This document shows positions 1-13,200 of a stretch of 64,000 bases of DNA, piece by piece; positions within the stretch are counted from its first letter, which is position 1; each line of letters starts with the position of its first letter. Location of the stretch: the NCBI GenBank assembly GCA_038501625.1, contig JAZAYU010000019.1, positions 7,785,285 to 7,849,284 on the forward strand, in the 5' to 3' direction. The position numbers were made by a program, and so were the translations under genes. This stretch comes from Corbicula japonica (Eukaryota > Mollusca > Bivalvia > Venerida > Cyrenidae). Below the pieces are notes generated by a model. The model saw only the letters and a program-made list of their open reading frames with translations. It ran no database searches and was not told the origin of the DNA.

Positions 1-1295
1 AGTTGGTTGTTTAATTGCACTATTAACACTCTTATCAAGTTTAAGTTTTTCTGTTTCTGATGCAGGACTATTCTTCATTGCTTTTCTGTCTTTATCTTTC
101 TTTGATTTCTTTTTATTGCTATGTTCCGCTTTAACACCATGATCTGCTTTAACACCATGATCCCCTTTAACATTATGATCTGCTTTAACATTATGATCTG
201 CTTTAACACCATGATCCCCTTTAACATTATGATCTGCTTTCACATTATGATCTGCTTTAACATTATGATCTGCTTTAACACCATGATCCGCGTTAACATT
301 ATGATCTGCTTTAACATTATGATCTGCTTTAACGTTATGATCTGCATTAACACCATGATCTGTTTTAACAATATATTCAGTTTTCACTGGAGAATATTTC
401 AATGCAGCATCATGTTCAATGAGTTCCATGGAAGTGCTATCTAATTTCTTCCTCGTCTCTAACTGTTTCTCCTTCAGTTTAGCACCTTTCCTATCACTTG
501 GCGAGGGTTCATAATCAAACCAATCTACTATACTTTTTCTACTTGGGCCTCTATTCTCTGACTTTGTGTCATTGTTATTGTTATTTTGATTGAAATTCTG
601 GACAGAAGAGTTCACTTCTGTGTCATGTTTATCTCCCTTTTCTGCCTTTTGAAGGTTTAAACTAACCTTTTCACTCTCTGCACGAAATCCAGCACACTCG
701 ACTTTATCATGTTTAGCACTATTAAAAGCCAGGTTATGACTGCTTCTTTCTGACACTTCTACAACATTTGTTTCTTGTAGATACAGTTCACTTAACTTTG
801 GTGTAGTTAGTTCTGATTTGATCACTCTCTCTTGTTCCTTTTTAAATAAATCACTTAATTTTAGACCACTTTTTCCAGAATTTGACACAGAATCATTTAA
901 TTTAGGACTATCGTTTTCAGATTTTGATACTTTTTCTTTTTCTTTCTTAAATAATTCATTTAATCTGGGAGTACCATTGCCTGACTCACTAACAAATGAT
1001 TCCTGTGGAGTTTCATAAAAGCTTTCAGTCACATCGGTCAAACCAGATATATCTTGCTCTTCAGCGTTCATGGTATCACCAGATTTAGCAGAATAGAAGC
1101 TGTCCTGGGGTGTGGAGGATAGTCTGTGTGTGGCCAGGGCCTGGCCCCGCCCCATGGGTCGCAGGTTTATCACTGTGTCAGAGGAAGAGGAAGACATGCT
1201 GGCGGAGCTGGCATACCACTGTGCCACAGCTGGACTTTCAACATCCAAGTTTCCATACATGTCAGCCTCAAGAATATCATTTGATATATATGTTG
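1..1295 (-). CDS. C-terminal charged exon with hexapeptide repeats, open at the window edge
   Basis: After the acceptor at 1295 the frame runs open to position 1, about 430 residues. It is Ser-, Asp-, Glu- and Lys-rich and looks disordered. Two related segments read RLNELFKKEKEKVSKSE and KLSDLFKKEQERVIKSE, an internal duplication of about 45 residues. A WFDYEPSPSDRK motif follows, then about 14 copies of a VKADHN/G hexapeptide (372-121), then a Lys-rich stretch (NKKKSKKDKDRK). The exon joins the previous one in phase (G + CA gives an alanine codon). No stop is reached, so the gene continues outside the window. Function of the tail is unknown. Confidence 0.85.
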
Positions 1296-4200
1296 CTGAA
1301 ATTTAATGAATAGATAGTTAGCCTCTGAACAGTATAAACAGTAAAACTAAAAGCACTATGTGGTTAAACATGGTTTACCATTCGCTTCATTTATACCAAT
1401 TTTATGTAATGGGTGAACAGTGTAGATCCAGATCAAATGGCACAGATGTGCCAGATGATCCAGATTTACACTCTTTAGTACTTGGTCTGAAATAACCTCA
1501 TAAATCTAAAGCAAACAGTGTAGATTCTGATCAGATAGCACAGATGTGGCAGATGATCTGGATCTACACTGTTCACCTCTTAAGTGTATATGAAGTAAAG
1601 GCTTCATTACCGTCATTGTCTGAATATAAGCCGCTATTTTTTCCAGAATTTGGCAGTAAAAAGTTGGGGGTGCGGCTAAAACACAGGTTTGGCTGCTTAT
1701 ACATTGCATTAAGCCATTTTCATCTGTTCCATCAGGTTTAGGGGGGTGCGGCTTATACATGAGTGCGGCTTATATTCGAACAATGACGGTAATATTTTTT
1801 TCAGTCCTAAAATTCAAATTAGTATTCCTAAACATTCCTTAAACAGTTAAAATATATGAATTCAATTGAATAAATGAAATTTTCTTCTCATATTTGAAAC
1901 CGAAAATTTACATTTCTGCCCAAAATAATTTTCATGTGATGTTTCCTTACTCGGGTTTCCTACCAAGTTTTCTTTTTTTACTTTGGAAGGAAAACTTCTG
2001 TTAAACCTGCTCTGTTGTCATGGGTTTAAATTTCCCATATTTCTTGCTAAAGTAAATGTTTGCATTCAAATTGATTGAAATTACACCATGTAATGATTTG
2101 CTTTATTACACCTCACGTGATTAGTTTACTATATAGCGTAATGTGACGTCACAGGGAGATAATCGCTATTATTACACCTCACGTGATTAGTTTACTATAT
2201 AGCGTAATGTGACGTCACAGGGAGATAATCGCTTCTGTCACATATGCGACAGTATCATGTCACCCTCGCGTGGATCTAAAAATAAATATCTTGGAAATCC
2301 GATTGTTTTTCTCTTCTTTAAACATTGAACTCAAAATGTAATGTTAAGCTATTAATTTGGTCATAGTCAAGATCTCTAAAAAAACAAATGTTCGGTGTAA
2401 TAAAATAAATATCACATCCCATTGGGGGAAACAGTACGAAATGTTAACCCTTGAGAAGGTAATGTCAACCTCGGCTAACGCCTCGGTTGACATTACTTCT
2501 CTCGGGTTAACATTTCGTACTGTTTCCCCAATGGGATGTGATATTTATATATTATTATTTACAGATTTTGCACTAAATTTTGCAATGAAAAATTAGATGA
2601 TACTACTCTAAAAGCAATCAGATTAAAATCATTTCCTGAAACCACTATCAGGATCTGACAGCCAGTCACTAAAACATGCTTTTATCTACAACTTTATGGA
2701 CCAATCTGATTGTTGCCTACAAAATCACAAAAGTACATAACGATCACCGTAAATGTCGAGGCATTTCGAACATTGTTTAGTACAATCTATACACAGTGTT
2801 TTAAACCATGTGAAGTGTAGACAACCCATGTAAGACATATTTTACTAAAGATTGGTGTATTTTATATAGTTTTGCATTCATATTCACTGATTTCATATTT
2901 TTAATTTTTTTCGACCCTTGCTGATATCATAATGAATCATGCTTCCTGTGTTGACTTTCTTAAACAATTATCGGGAAAAACCACTAATGTACAGTATTTG
3001 CAGGCAATCATCAGATCTATCATGTTGAATTAAATACCCCAATAAAATATGGAATTGTCCATTGACATTTTCAAATGATCAAAACCATGAATTAAAGTAC
3101 CAACAAAAATGGCTTTTTTACAGAAAACCTTGAAATTTTATACCCATGAAAACTACTGCAATCATTGTATATAGGAACTGTTTTTCATACAAAGCTAACC
3201 TTGATCACAAGTTGATGGTTTCACTTGACAAGATGATGGGATCATGGTGCGCCGTGGGGTCTGTGTACATCGTTCCACCTTCTCTACACTGAGTGTAAAC
3301 AATTCCAGCATTATATCCAATAGTCGCTCTCGAATCCCTCTGTAATAAAGTCAAATAATGTTTTTATTAGTAGTTCCTTCCATTTAAACATCTACACTTG
3401 GAGCAACTTCTAACGTGAAGTACAGACATTATTTCACCATTTTGAGTGACAAATTACTGAGTCAAACAGCAACATGGACTCTATAGCCATTTGAAAAATT
3501 TTAGGTTTGAGGAAAATAATTAATGGTCATATTATATTTATTTCAATTAAAAGGTAAGCAAAATACCTTGAAACACTCTCATTTAGTAGTTTCTTTCGGA
3601 CTTCATCCCGAATCCTCAACCTGAATGCCTGATTATGCTGAACAAGCTGGGTACCGGATACTTCCCAGAATGCACCAAAACAGTCGAGAAAAATATTCTC
3701 CTTGTCAATCTGTCCAATCTGTGTTCCCTGTGAAAATAACAATCAATAAATATTCTTACAACATAGCCTTAACCCGTTACTCCATATATACACCTATATG
3801 GCACGGGCGTACAGTTTAGAATCAGATCAGCTAGCACATCTGTGCCATCTGATCAGGATCTACAATGTTCACTTTTCGATTTTAATTTTTAGGTTATTTC
3901 TAACCAAAAAGCAAACAGAACAAATCCTGATCAGACAGCACAGATGTGCCGGCTAATTTGGATCTAAACTGTCTGCTCATGCAATAAAAGGCATACATAT
4001 GAAGGACAGAGTTAATCCATTAATCCCTGAATCCTTGGAATACAACATATTTCTTATAGGGAACCAGTGTATATCTAGATCATCATGTACACCTGATCTA
4101 CATCTACACTGTTAGTTTTCAGATTTACTGGATTGTTTTTGACCAAGAAGCAAACAAAGTAGATCCAAATGAGCCGCACATCTGTGCCTTATGATAAAGA

Positions 4201-7200
4201 ATTCTATAATGTTTGCATCTTGTATCACTTTGCAAATTGACCTCAGGCTTGGATCCAGAGCTACCAGTGTAGATCCAGAGTTATATATATCCATGCAGTC
4301 TGATTTGGATATACACTGTACATATTTAGATATATTATTTCTCACCAAGAAGCAGTGCAGGTACAGGTCAGACTACACAGATATTTATATAAGTCATAAA
4401 CATTAACAGAAAGGGTTAAATATTACAGAATGGAAAAAAAGTTTGGACACTATATTAATATGTTTCTAAAATTTTAGGGAAAAATATAGCTATAAAAGAA
4501 GGATGTATGGTGTGGATGGGATCATCTATACTAAAATTACTTAACCCTTTTCTCCATAGACACACCTTTATTATGTGGGCCAACAGTTTAGATCCAGATC
4601 AGCTGGCACATCCGTGCCATCTGATCAGGATCTAAACTGTTCACTTATTGATTCATTAGGTTATTTGTGACCAAAATGAGACCAGTGCAGATCCTGATCA
4701 GAAGGCAGGGATGTACCTGCTGATCTGGATCTACACAGGTCACACATGCTTAAAAATTCGTATATATGGAGGAAAAGGGTTAACTGGAAACCGAAATCCA
4801 TATGAAACTCAGCAAAAGCCTTGTTTAATATTGATTTAGATTATTAGTTTAATAATATCAGTAATATAATGCTGTAATTGATATACAATTAGAAGCATTT
4901 ACAAGGATTATTTGTCATATCTTGGATTGGTATTGTGGAGTGTGGGAGACAGTGTAGGTTGGTGAAAATGAGACTGTGAAAGTGCTGTGTCACCTGGTAT
5001 TGTAAATTAATCTGTCATGTTTCAATAAATGGGCTCGGTGCTGTTGGACCTTCCATCATGTGATAACTTAAAGAAAAATCTACACAAGCCAAAGAATTAT
5101 TGAACTATTCATACTTTTACAGTGAATGATGCAGTCATTTTATGTACTTGTATATTTCTGATTTGGTCATTCACTTGTGAAAATCCATGGTTTAGATAAC
5201 ATTTTTAAAAACAGCCACCATTCTAGGTAAGATTTGACATTGTATTGCCATCAAACCTGATGCACTCCCCTAGTGTCATTCATTCTCAGCATTGACATGG
5301 CGACTGACTGACTACATTGTCAGTTTGCTGTTATGTTCATCAGTTTGCAACTGTCAGCTACATAATAATTTTCAATTTCTAGTTTTCTATCAGATTTGAA
5401 CACAAAGTGCAAGTAGCTGGTCAGGCTTATATTCATCAACAGTTTGTTCTGGAATTGTTTTGTAAGGACTGAACTGGACAACTATTTATAAGCAAGTATT
5501 AACACTTACCTTCAAAGATATGCTTTTATCGCATGGGCAAACAGTTTAGATACAGATCAGCTTATACTTCTGTGCCATCTGGAAAGGTTCTAAACTGTAC
5601 TCTTTTAGATTCATTTGTTCATTTATAACCAAGAGGGAAACAATGTAAATCCAGATCAGATTGCATTGATTTGCCAGCTGATTAGAATTTACCCTGGTGG
5701 AATGTGTATATATGAAGTAAAGCTTTAAAGAACAACACAACTTTGAAATTACCTTATTATTGAAGAGTATCCACTTCTCCACTGTAACTAGAATTCCATC
5801 CTGAATACTGGCATTACTGAAAGTAATCAATCATATGATATATTCATGCACCAATTTACAACTAAATGTTTAAACCCTTTATAACTTGTGTACCTTTTAT
5901 CATTTGGGTGAACCTACAGAAACTGTCGCCTCGAATATAAACCGTTTTCAGTCAGTGAAATATGGTAGTGATATGTCAAACATGCTTCCAGTCAGGTCAG
6001 GTGTTCCTCAAGGATCCATATTGGGTCCTCTATTATTCTTATTGTATCTTAATGATCTACCTTTGTCAACTTCTTCTACTACTGATATGTATGCTGATGA
6101 CACGACTATTCATAATTCTGATAGACAGATTTCTAGCATACAAGCTAATTTACAGCAGGACATAATCATGGTCGAGTGTTGGTGCACTCAAAATAACATG
6201 GTTATTAATCCCATAAAAACAACATGTATGATACTAGGGTCCAAACAAAAGCTTAATAGTAATGTCAAATTAGAACTGTCACTTGGCGACACAGCTATTC
6301 AAAATGTTACCGTTCAGAAGTTTCTTGGTGTATATGTTGATAGTTCATTAACATGGAATATCCAAATAGATAAGACTTGTTCTAAAATTGTTTCAAAATT
6401 ATCATTACTAAAGCGAATTTCTTTTTATCTGACTCCTGAAATGAAACAATTATTTTATAATGCATAAATTGTTCCCATATTTGATTACGGATGTATAACT
6501 TGGTGCAAAACAAGTCAGTCAAATTTAACAAGATTAATGCGATTGCAAAAGAGAGCAGCTAGGATAATATTAAATAAACCTACATGCACACCAACATTTG
6601 AGCTCTTTAGAGAATTAAAATGGTTATCATTTCAAAGCAGATGTAAATACCATGTTTGTCTATTGGTTTACAAAACATTAAACAATCTTGCAACCAAATA
6701 TCTTAACAATATCTTATCTTTTTCTACTAATTCCAGTTACAATCTTCGATCTATACAAAGGTATCATATTATAAATAACAGACCAAACACAAATTCTCTA
6801 AAACGAACCTTTAGTTACTTTGCTATGGAAATTTGGAATTCTGTTCCATCACATATTAAACACATTCGCAATATCATGACTTTTAAGACACAACTGAAAA
6901 CATATCTTCTACTGCAAGATTGTGACTAAATATAATCATCTATGTATTTTTTCTACTTACTGTTTTTAACCCATCTTTTGATATGTTTACAGGTGTCTGT
7001 CAACTTATTTAATTTTGTTTTAAATGACTAAAATGAACATTTTTTATATTTCATGAATGAATGTATGTTGTTGTTGTTTTTATTTTAGTTTTTTGTTTTG
7101 TTTTATTTGTTTGTTGTTATAGAAGGCCTTATTGTAAATTAGTCATTATATTTTGTAAATTTAATGTACTAAATAAGTAACCTTCTTTAAATAAAGATAT

Positions 7201-10200
7201 TATTATTATTATATAAAATAAAAGAGCCTTTGACGAAACTTCTATTTTTAGTATTAATGACCTTGACCTTGGAGGTAGAGGTTGGGTCTTATGCATGACA
7301 TATTTTCTTGTTAGGGTGATTACACATGCCTAAGTCATTTTGAAATCTTCCATTCATAAAGCCCAGATAAGAGATTTAAATTTTTTCCCTTGACCTTGGA
7401 CCAAGAAGGCTGGTTTTTTGTGTGTGAGAAACATTGTCTTATTTAGGTGATTGTATGTGCCAAATTATTTTGAAATCCCTCTATTTATAAAGAAGTTAGG
7501 CAGCGGTAGTCCAGTGGTATAGGGCTCGCTAAGGGATCAAGGGGTCACAGGTTTGAGCCCCAGTCCAGCCGCTTATTTCCTTGGGCAAGAAGTTAAGCCT
7601 TCATTGCTTCTCTCCACCCAGATGTATAAATGGGTACCTGTGAGGAATATAAGCCAATGTTCCGTGGTTGCCTTCAACGCCGACTGCTAATGGATGACTT
7701 ATATCCAGTGATCAGAGGGTAAATGTTAAAGTCAGATGAATATGTTTCGTACGAACAAGACTATAAACCCATAACCTTTTACCTTGATTTATAAAGAAGT
7801 TAAAGCTTGGACAATGATCTGACATAAAAATTATATTTTTATTAACAGTGACAGTGACCTTTGAGGTAGGGGACTGGGTCTTCTGCACAACAGATTGTCT
7901 TGTTTTGGTGATGTTGTCTCTATTTATAAGTAAGATACAGCATGGACAAGTACAAGTATTGGGTGTCTATCTGGTCCCAAAAAATTGGAAGGACTGTCCA
8001 GTTAGATGATAGATGTCATAAAACAATAACTGCTATGGTCTTTCAAGCCCCCTGTATTTGGTGAACACTGTCCTGTCACATTGCTAGAATTTCTTCTAAT
8101 GATTGGTTACATAGAAGTACTACACACAGTTACTCCAGTAAACTGGCACATCCATTCATACATGTTAAAATGATCATCAGGCACACATATTTTAAAAATG
8201 TTTGAAATCTTTCTTAACCCTTTCCTCCATATATATACGCAATTTTACACATGGGCAACCAGTGTAGATCCAGATCAGCCGGCACATCCCTGCCATCTGA
8301 TCAGGATCTGCACTGGTCACATTTTGGTCAGAAATAACCTTATGAATCAAAATGCGAACAGTTTAGATCCTGATCAGACGGCATGGATGTGCCGGCAGAT
8401 CTGGATCTAAACTGTTTGCCCACACAATAAAGGTGTATCTGTGGAGGAAAGGGTTAATTCGGTGTGTTTATTTTGACCTGCCGATCTGTAAAGAATTCAG
8501 CTAATGGCTAACACTCTAAGAATTAAAGAATACTCAAATAAAAACAAAAAAATGCATTTTCCACTCATTCCCTTGCCCTAACACATAAACATCTTACCCT
8601 CCATTCTTAAGACAAAATTTTAATAACAAGGTTTACCTGTCACTCCATTCGAGAGACAGATTAAATATGTGTCCCATCACCCGGGAAAAGTCGAGGTGAT
8701 ATGCTGGCTTCGGAGCAGGGACTCGTACACACAACTCCTGCTGCCTCTTTAATGCCCTCGACAAACAATCCTTAATCTCCATCTCTCCTGAAAATAGGCA
8801 AAAAGATAAGAATTACTTAATTACTTTCTTTCTAACAAACATGGGGACAGAACCTTTTACCTTTTACCAAGGAATTAACGATTTGTTAAACATCACATTG
8901 TGGTGGATTTCGGGACTAACTGTTGAGTATGTGATTTGCACATAACTAGTGACATTTAAAATAGGTTAGACTGTCTCTTTCATTAGCATGTGAATGAGTT
9001 TCCTGGATTTCCTGAGCACTTGTTCACTTTTCCATTCATAAGATAATATCCAAATAACAAACAAACAGTTTAGATCCTGATCAGTCAACACAGATATGTT
9101 GGCTGATCTAGACATGTTCATTAAATGATAGTATGTACATAAGTCTCATTTAGTAAACCCTTAACTCCATATATAAAATTGTTATCACATCTCAATAGTG
9201 TAGATCTAGATCAGCTAACACGTCCATGCCATCTGATCAGGATCTACAATGTCTGTACATTTTTCAGAATCAAAATACAAACAGTGAAGATCCTGATCAG
9301 TTGAAACAGATGTGCCCACTGGTCTGGATCTATTCTGTCTGCTCATGTAATAACAGTTATATCCCTTGGAGTAACTGATTAAAACATGTAAAATAGAAAA
9401 GACAGGTCTTCCAAAAACAAAAGAAAATCTTACAATTTTACAGCATTAAATTGATATAATTGACCCTAAAAAGTACCCTGCAGACAGTAAGATTTTCTAT
9501 GAAGTTATGTTAGAAGTTTTGTTCACTATTATTATTTAAGATTTTCTGCAGTGTTATGTTAGAAGTTTTGTTCAGTGTTATTATGTAATGCAGACAGTAA
9601 GATTTTCTGCAGTTTTATGTTAGAAGTTTGGTCCAGTATGATTATGTAAATCAAATACACATGACAGTGAAGGATTGGCAATCTGCACATACTACACAGT
9701 ATATATGAGGACATTTGACAGTTTGACAAAATAAAGCTGTGATTCTGTGATTCCTATATAGAAGTGTTAACTTTATTTCAGCAGTTTGAATGTTCTTTAG
9801 ATATACACTCATCATGAGTCAGGTATTAACACTGTAGGGCAATGAAAAAGGTCAGAATGGTACATGGGACTTGGGAGAAATAGTCCCCCAGAGGGAGAAA
9901 TAGTCCCCCAAAGGGATAAATAGTCCCCCTAAGGGATAAATAGTCCCCCAAAGGGAGAAATAGTCCCCCAAAGGGAGAAATAGTCCCCCAAAGGGAGAAA
10001 TAGTCCCCCAAAGGGAGAAATAGTCCCCCAAATGTCAAGAACTTCTCCTTCTATTCAGCCAATTGATGATTTTTCCCTTTTATGTTTCATACAGAAAGTC
10101 AAATTCCTAGTTGACTTCTCCATAAATTTGAAAAACTTCTGCCTGTTCTAACAACCTCAGCCAATCCCTGCAAGTATCTTGAACATGTTAAATGGTACAA

Positions 10201-13200
10201 ACATATGTTAAGTACTTGCACTTGCTAAATAGGTATTTCCCAAATTTTACATAAATTACTTCCTCACTAAGTTCATATTGCACTGAACATCAATATTAGT
10301 TATCTACATCATATTTGTTAATTTCTGATAGTACAGCATTGTGTAAGCCTGAAAGTGAAATGTGTTTTGGAATAGGGGTTTCCAACCTCTAAGAAAGACA
10401 CTTGTTCCACTTTCAGACTAATTCAATAATGTAACAACTAAAAACTACTTAATCTGTTTGAAAAATTTATGCGCGAATAAATGACATACATTTCCAATAT
10501 TCATGTTCATCAGTAAATAAAACAAACTGAGGGTTGTTTGTAAAAATTCTTCGAGTTCTTCAACGGACATGCAGGCTGGTCTGGATTAACACTGGTCATA
10601 CATTGGACATACGTGCCACATTTATGGGATAAAGGAATAACCACATTGCTATTAACTACAATTTGTCTGGAAATATTACATTCATTGGCACTATACTGCC
10701 TTATCAACAACCTTACAAACCAATCAGATTGTTGCCGACAAAATCCCAAAAGTAAATGAAGATCACTGTTAATGTACATGTATAAGTGTTCCAAACGTTG
10801 TATTGTATATTGTATAAATGTATACACAGTGCTTTAAACCATGAAAAGTGTTGACAATCTGCGTTAGACATATTTACTGCAGGTTGTTGTATTTAATATA
10901 GTATGGTAATCAATTCCGCTGAAATGACATCTTGAGATTATTTCGATTTTTAATGATAGCGTTACATATCATGCTTCCAGTGTTGACCATTTTTAAAAAC
11001 AGTTTTTCTGGAAAACCACTATAGCTAATTTACGGTATTTGCCAGCCCTCATCAGATCTAACATTTTGTTCGATCTGATTTTAGTGAGATTGCCATCCTG
11101 CTTGAAAAAATGAACAGACAGTTTACTTAACTTCATTCCTTACCATTAAGTGTGTTGATAGTGTCCATGACGATAATGTGGTAGAGATTATATTCCTTGA
11201 CAGCTTTTCCCAACATCAACAACAGTACATCATACAGCTGCTTCTCCGCATTGGCCGATTTCACTACAATAGACCAATCAACTAATGTGGAAATCATCAT
11301 ACTACATGTGGGTTTAATGCATGTGTGACAAGTGTAACTCGGTAACATAATCTAACAGCCTTGAAGAAGAATGGAGTTTTGGCTGTCTTGTGTTTGCAGT
11401 TGTGTTCAAACTGGTGATATTTCACGAATCACAGAGCTTATGCTGGCGTCTAGGCCATTCAGTTTCGATTTTAACAAAATTTAAAATGGCATTGTTGCAG
11501 GTGTTTATTTTCATCTCGAGAAAAAAATAAAATGGAAGTCAAACAAAGTTTCAAGGAATAAAAGTTTTAATTCGTTTTAAAAACAGGCAATCAGCAGTCA
11601 AAGTCATCTTTTATAAACAGTTAGTAGAGTAATAAACCTAGGATAACATGTACATCGTACATCAACAATTTTCTTGTTTGTTATTCTGTAGCTAAAAATG
11701 AACTTTAAGAAAGTTTAAGCAAAACTGGTAAAACTGGTAAGTTTTATTAGTGAAAGTTAGTATTTCAAACAAATGTACCTTAAAAAAGACAAAAATTAAA
11801 TATTTTGCAATATCTCTGTCTTTTTTTGGTCCGGCAGATTTTCTTTCGGTCCGGCAAAATTCATTGTTTATAGGACCTATTGACCGGAATATTTTTTGGC
11901 CTTTCCCGAAGTCTGCTGTACAAAATCTTGACAAATATAAGCTGTATTTTTTATCATGTTAGGGTATACACTGTATGTTTGGAAGGTATATATACTACTC
12001 AAACCCTTTACTATTTTTAGTATGTGTGACCAGTGTTGATCCAGATCTCACCACACATCTGTGCCATCTAATCAGGATCTGCACTGTTCACTTTTTGTCA
12101 GAAATAACCTTATGACTCAAAAAGTGAACAGTGTAGATCCTGATCTGAAGGCATGGATGTGCCATCTGATCAGGATCTACACTGTTTTCCCATGCCATAA
12201 AGGTCTATAAATGGAGTAAAGGGTAATTCAACTAGAGTTCACTTTGTACTTACAGGACTCCACCACAGCATCCAGTAAAAGACGAGCATTGACCATTCCA
12301 TCCGTCTTACCAGACTCTAGAGCCTGCAGAATAAATGTACAACATTACTGTCCGAGCAAATAACCCTTTATTCCACGTAAAAGTCTGTACAAGTGGAATT
12401 TCATGAATATCTTGTAATTTTATTGCATTACATTTAAGCTAGGCTGACATACATGTGAGAACAGGTTCTTAAGTTGTTTAACCCTTTCCTCCATTGATAC
12501 ACCTTAATAGAATGGGCGAACAGTTTAGATCCAGACCAGCTGGCACATCTGTGCCGTCTGATCAGGATCTAAACTGTTCGCTTTTGTTTGTTAGGTTATT
12601 TATGACCAAAATGTGACCAGTGCAGATCCTGATCAGAATGCACGGATGTGCTGGCTGCTCTGGATCTACACTGGTTGCACATGCATAAAAATGCGTATAT
12701 ACGGAGGAAAGGGTTAACAGTGAGAGATAGTAATTAATACGAAAAAAAAATGATTGAAGAAAATTGAAAATCATATATTCATGAACCCTCAAAAATGCAT
12801 CATTTTTCAAACAAGCGTATAAAAAGCATTGCTCTGACCTCTTTAACTGCCTCTGTAAAGTTGATATCAGAAATGTAATTTTGTGGAATGCCTTCTAGCT
12901 TTGGTGGTCTCCCCTTCTCTTTGCTGGTCCTGCAAAATAATTTATGTCTTGGTTTAGGGTGTCACTCACAACTTCTCTGACCAATCTATTGAAACCTATG
13001 ACCAATACTTTTTGATTTGTCTAGTTTCCTACAGTCATTTGCAGCTTCTCTGATCAATCTAAGGATATTTTTTACTAACACCTCAAAGAAAAACATCAGA
13101 TTTTTATGTTGCTATGGTATAAATAGTATTAACTTATCTGTTTTTAACCCTTTCACTAACTATGAGTTGAAAGTTATAATCAATTCTTTGTTACTGATGT

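Larger units (their letters stand above)
1296..3199. other. Intron of the Tudor gene, repeat content
   Basis: No coding exon is visible. It holds a degenerate TTAA-MITE remnant (about 1395-1570), a 186-bp MITE (1607-1792), a 66-bp tandem duplication (2104-2235) and a long perfect palindrome (2405-2549). The 2.6-3.2 kb part is AT-rich with nothing I recognise. Confidence 0.7.
8788..11143. other. Intron of the Tudor gene
   Basis: No exon seen. It holds MITE remnants at about 9060-9120 and 9158-9385, repeated TTTTATGTTAGAAGTTTTG-type text near 9490-9640 (about 50-60 bp units, three loose copies), and the 20-bp minisatellite at 9884-10031. The rest is AT-rich. Confidence 0.65.

Noticed and set aside
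121..444. Plus-strand open frame of 107 residues (FNTMIC repeats)
   Set aside because: It is the antisense shadow of the hexapeptide minisatellite in the Tudor gene's last exon.
7499..7575. Possible tRNA gene at the SINE head
   Set aside because: Flanking target duplications and the shared body show a tRNA-derived SINE and not a functional tRNA.
9826..10038. Minus-strand open frame with GDYFSLWG repeats
   Set aside because: It is open only because a 20-bp minisatellite lacks stops in that frame; there is no splice or homology support.
11692..11962. Complementary open frames on both strands
   Set aside because: AT-rich, no motifs, no splice sites that fit either neighbouring exon.
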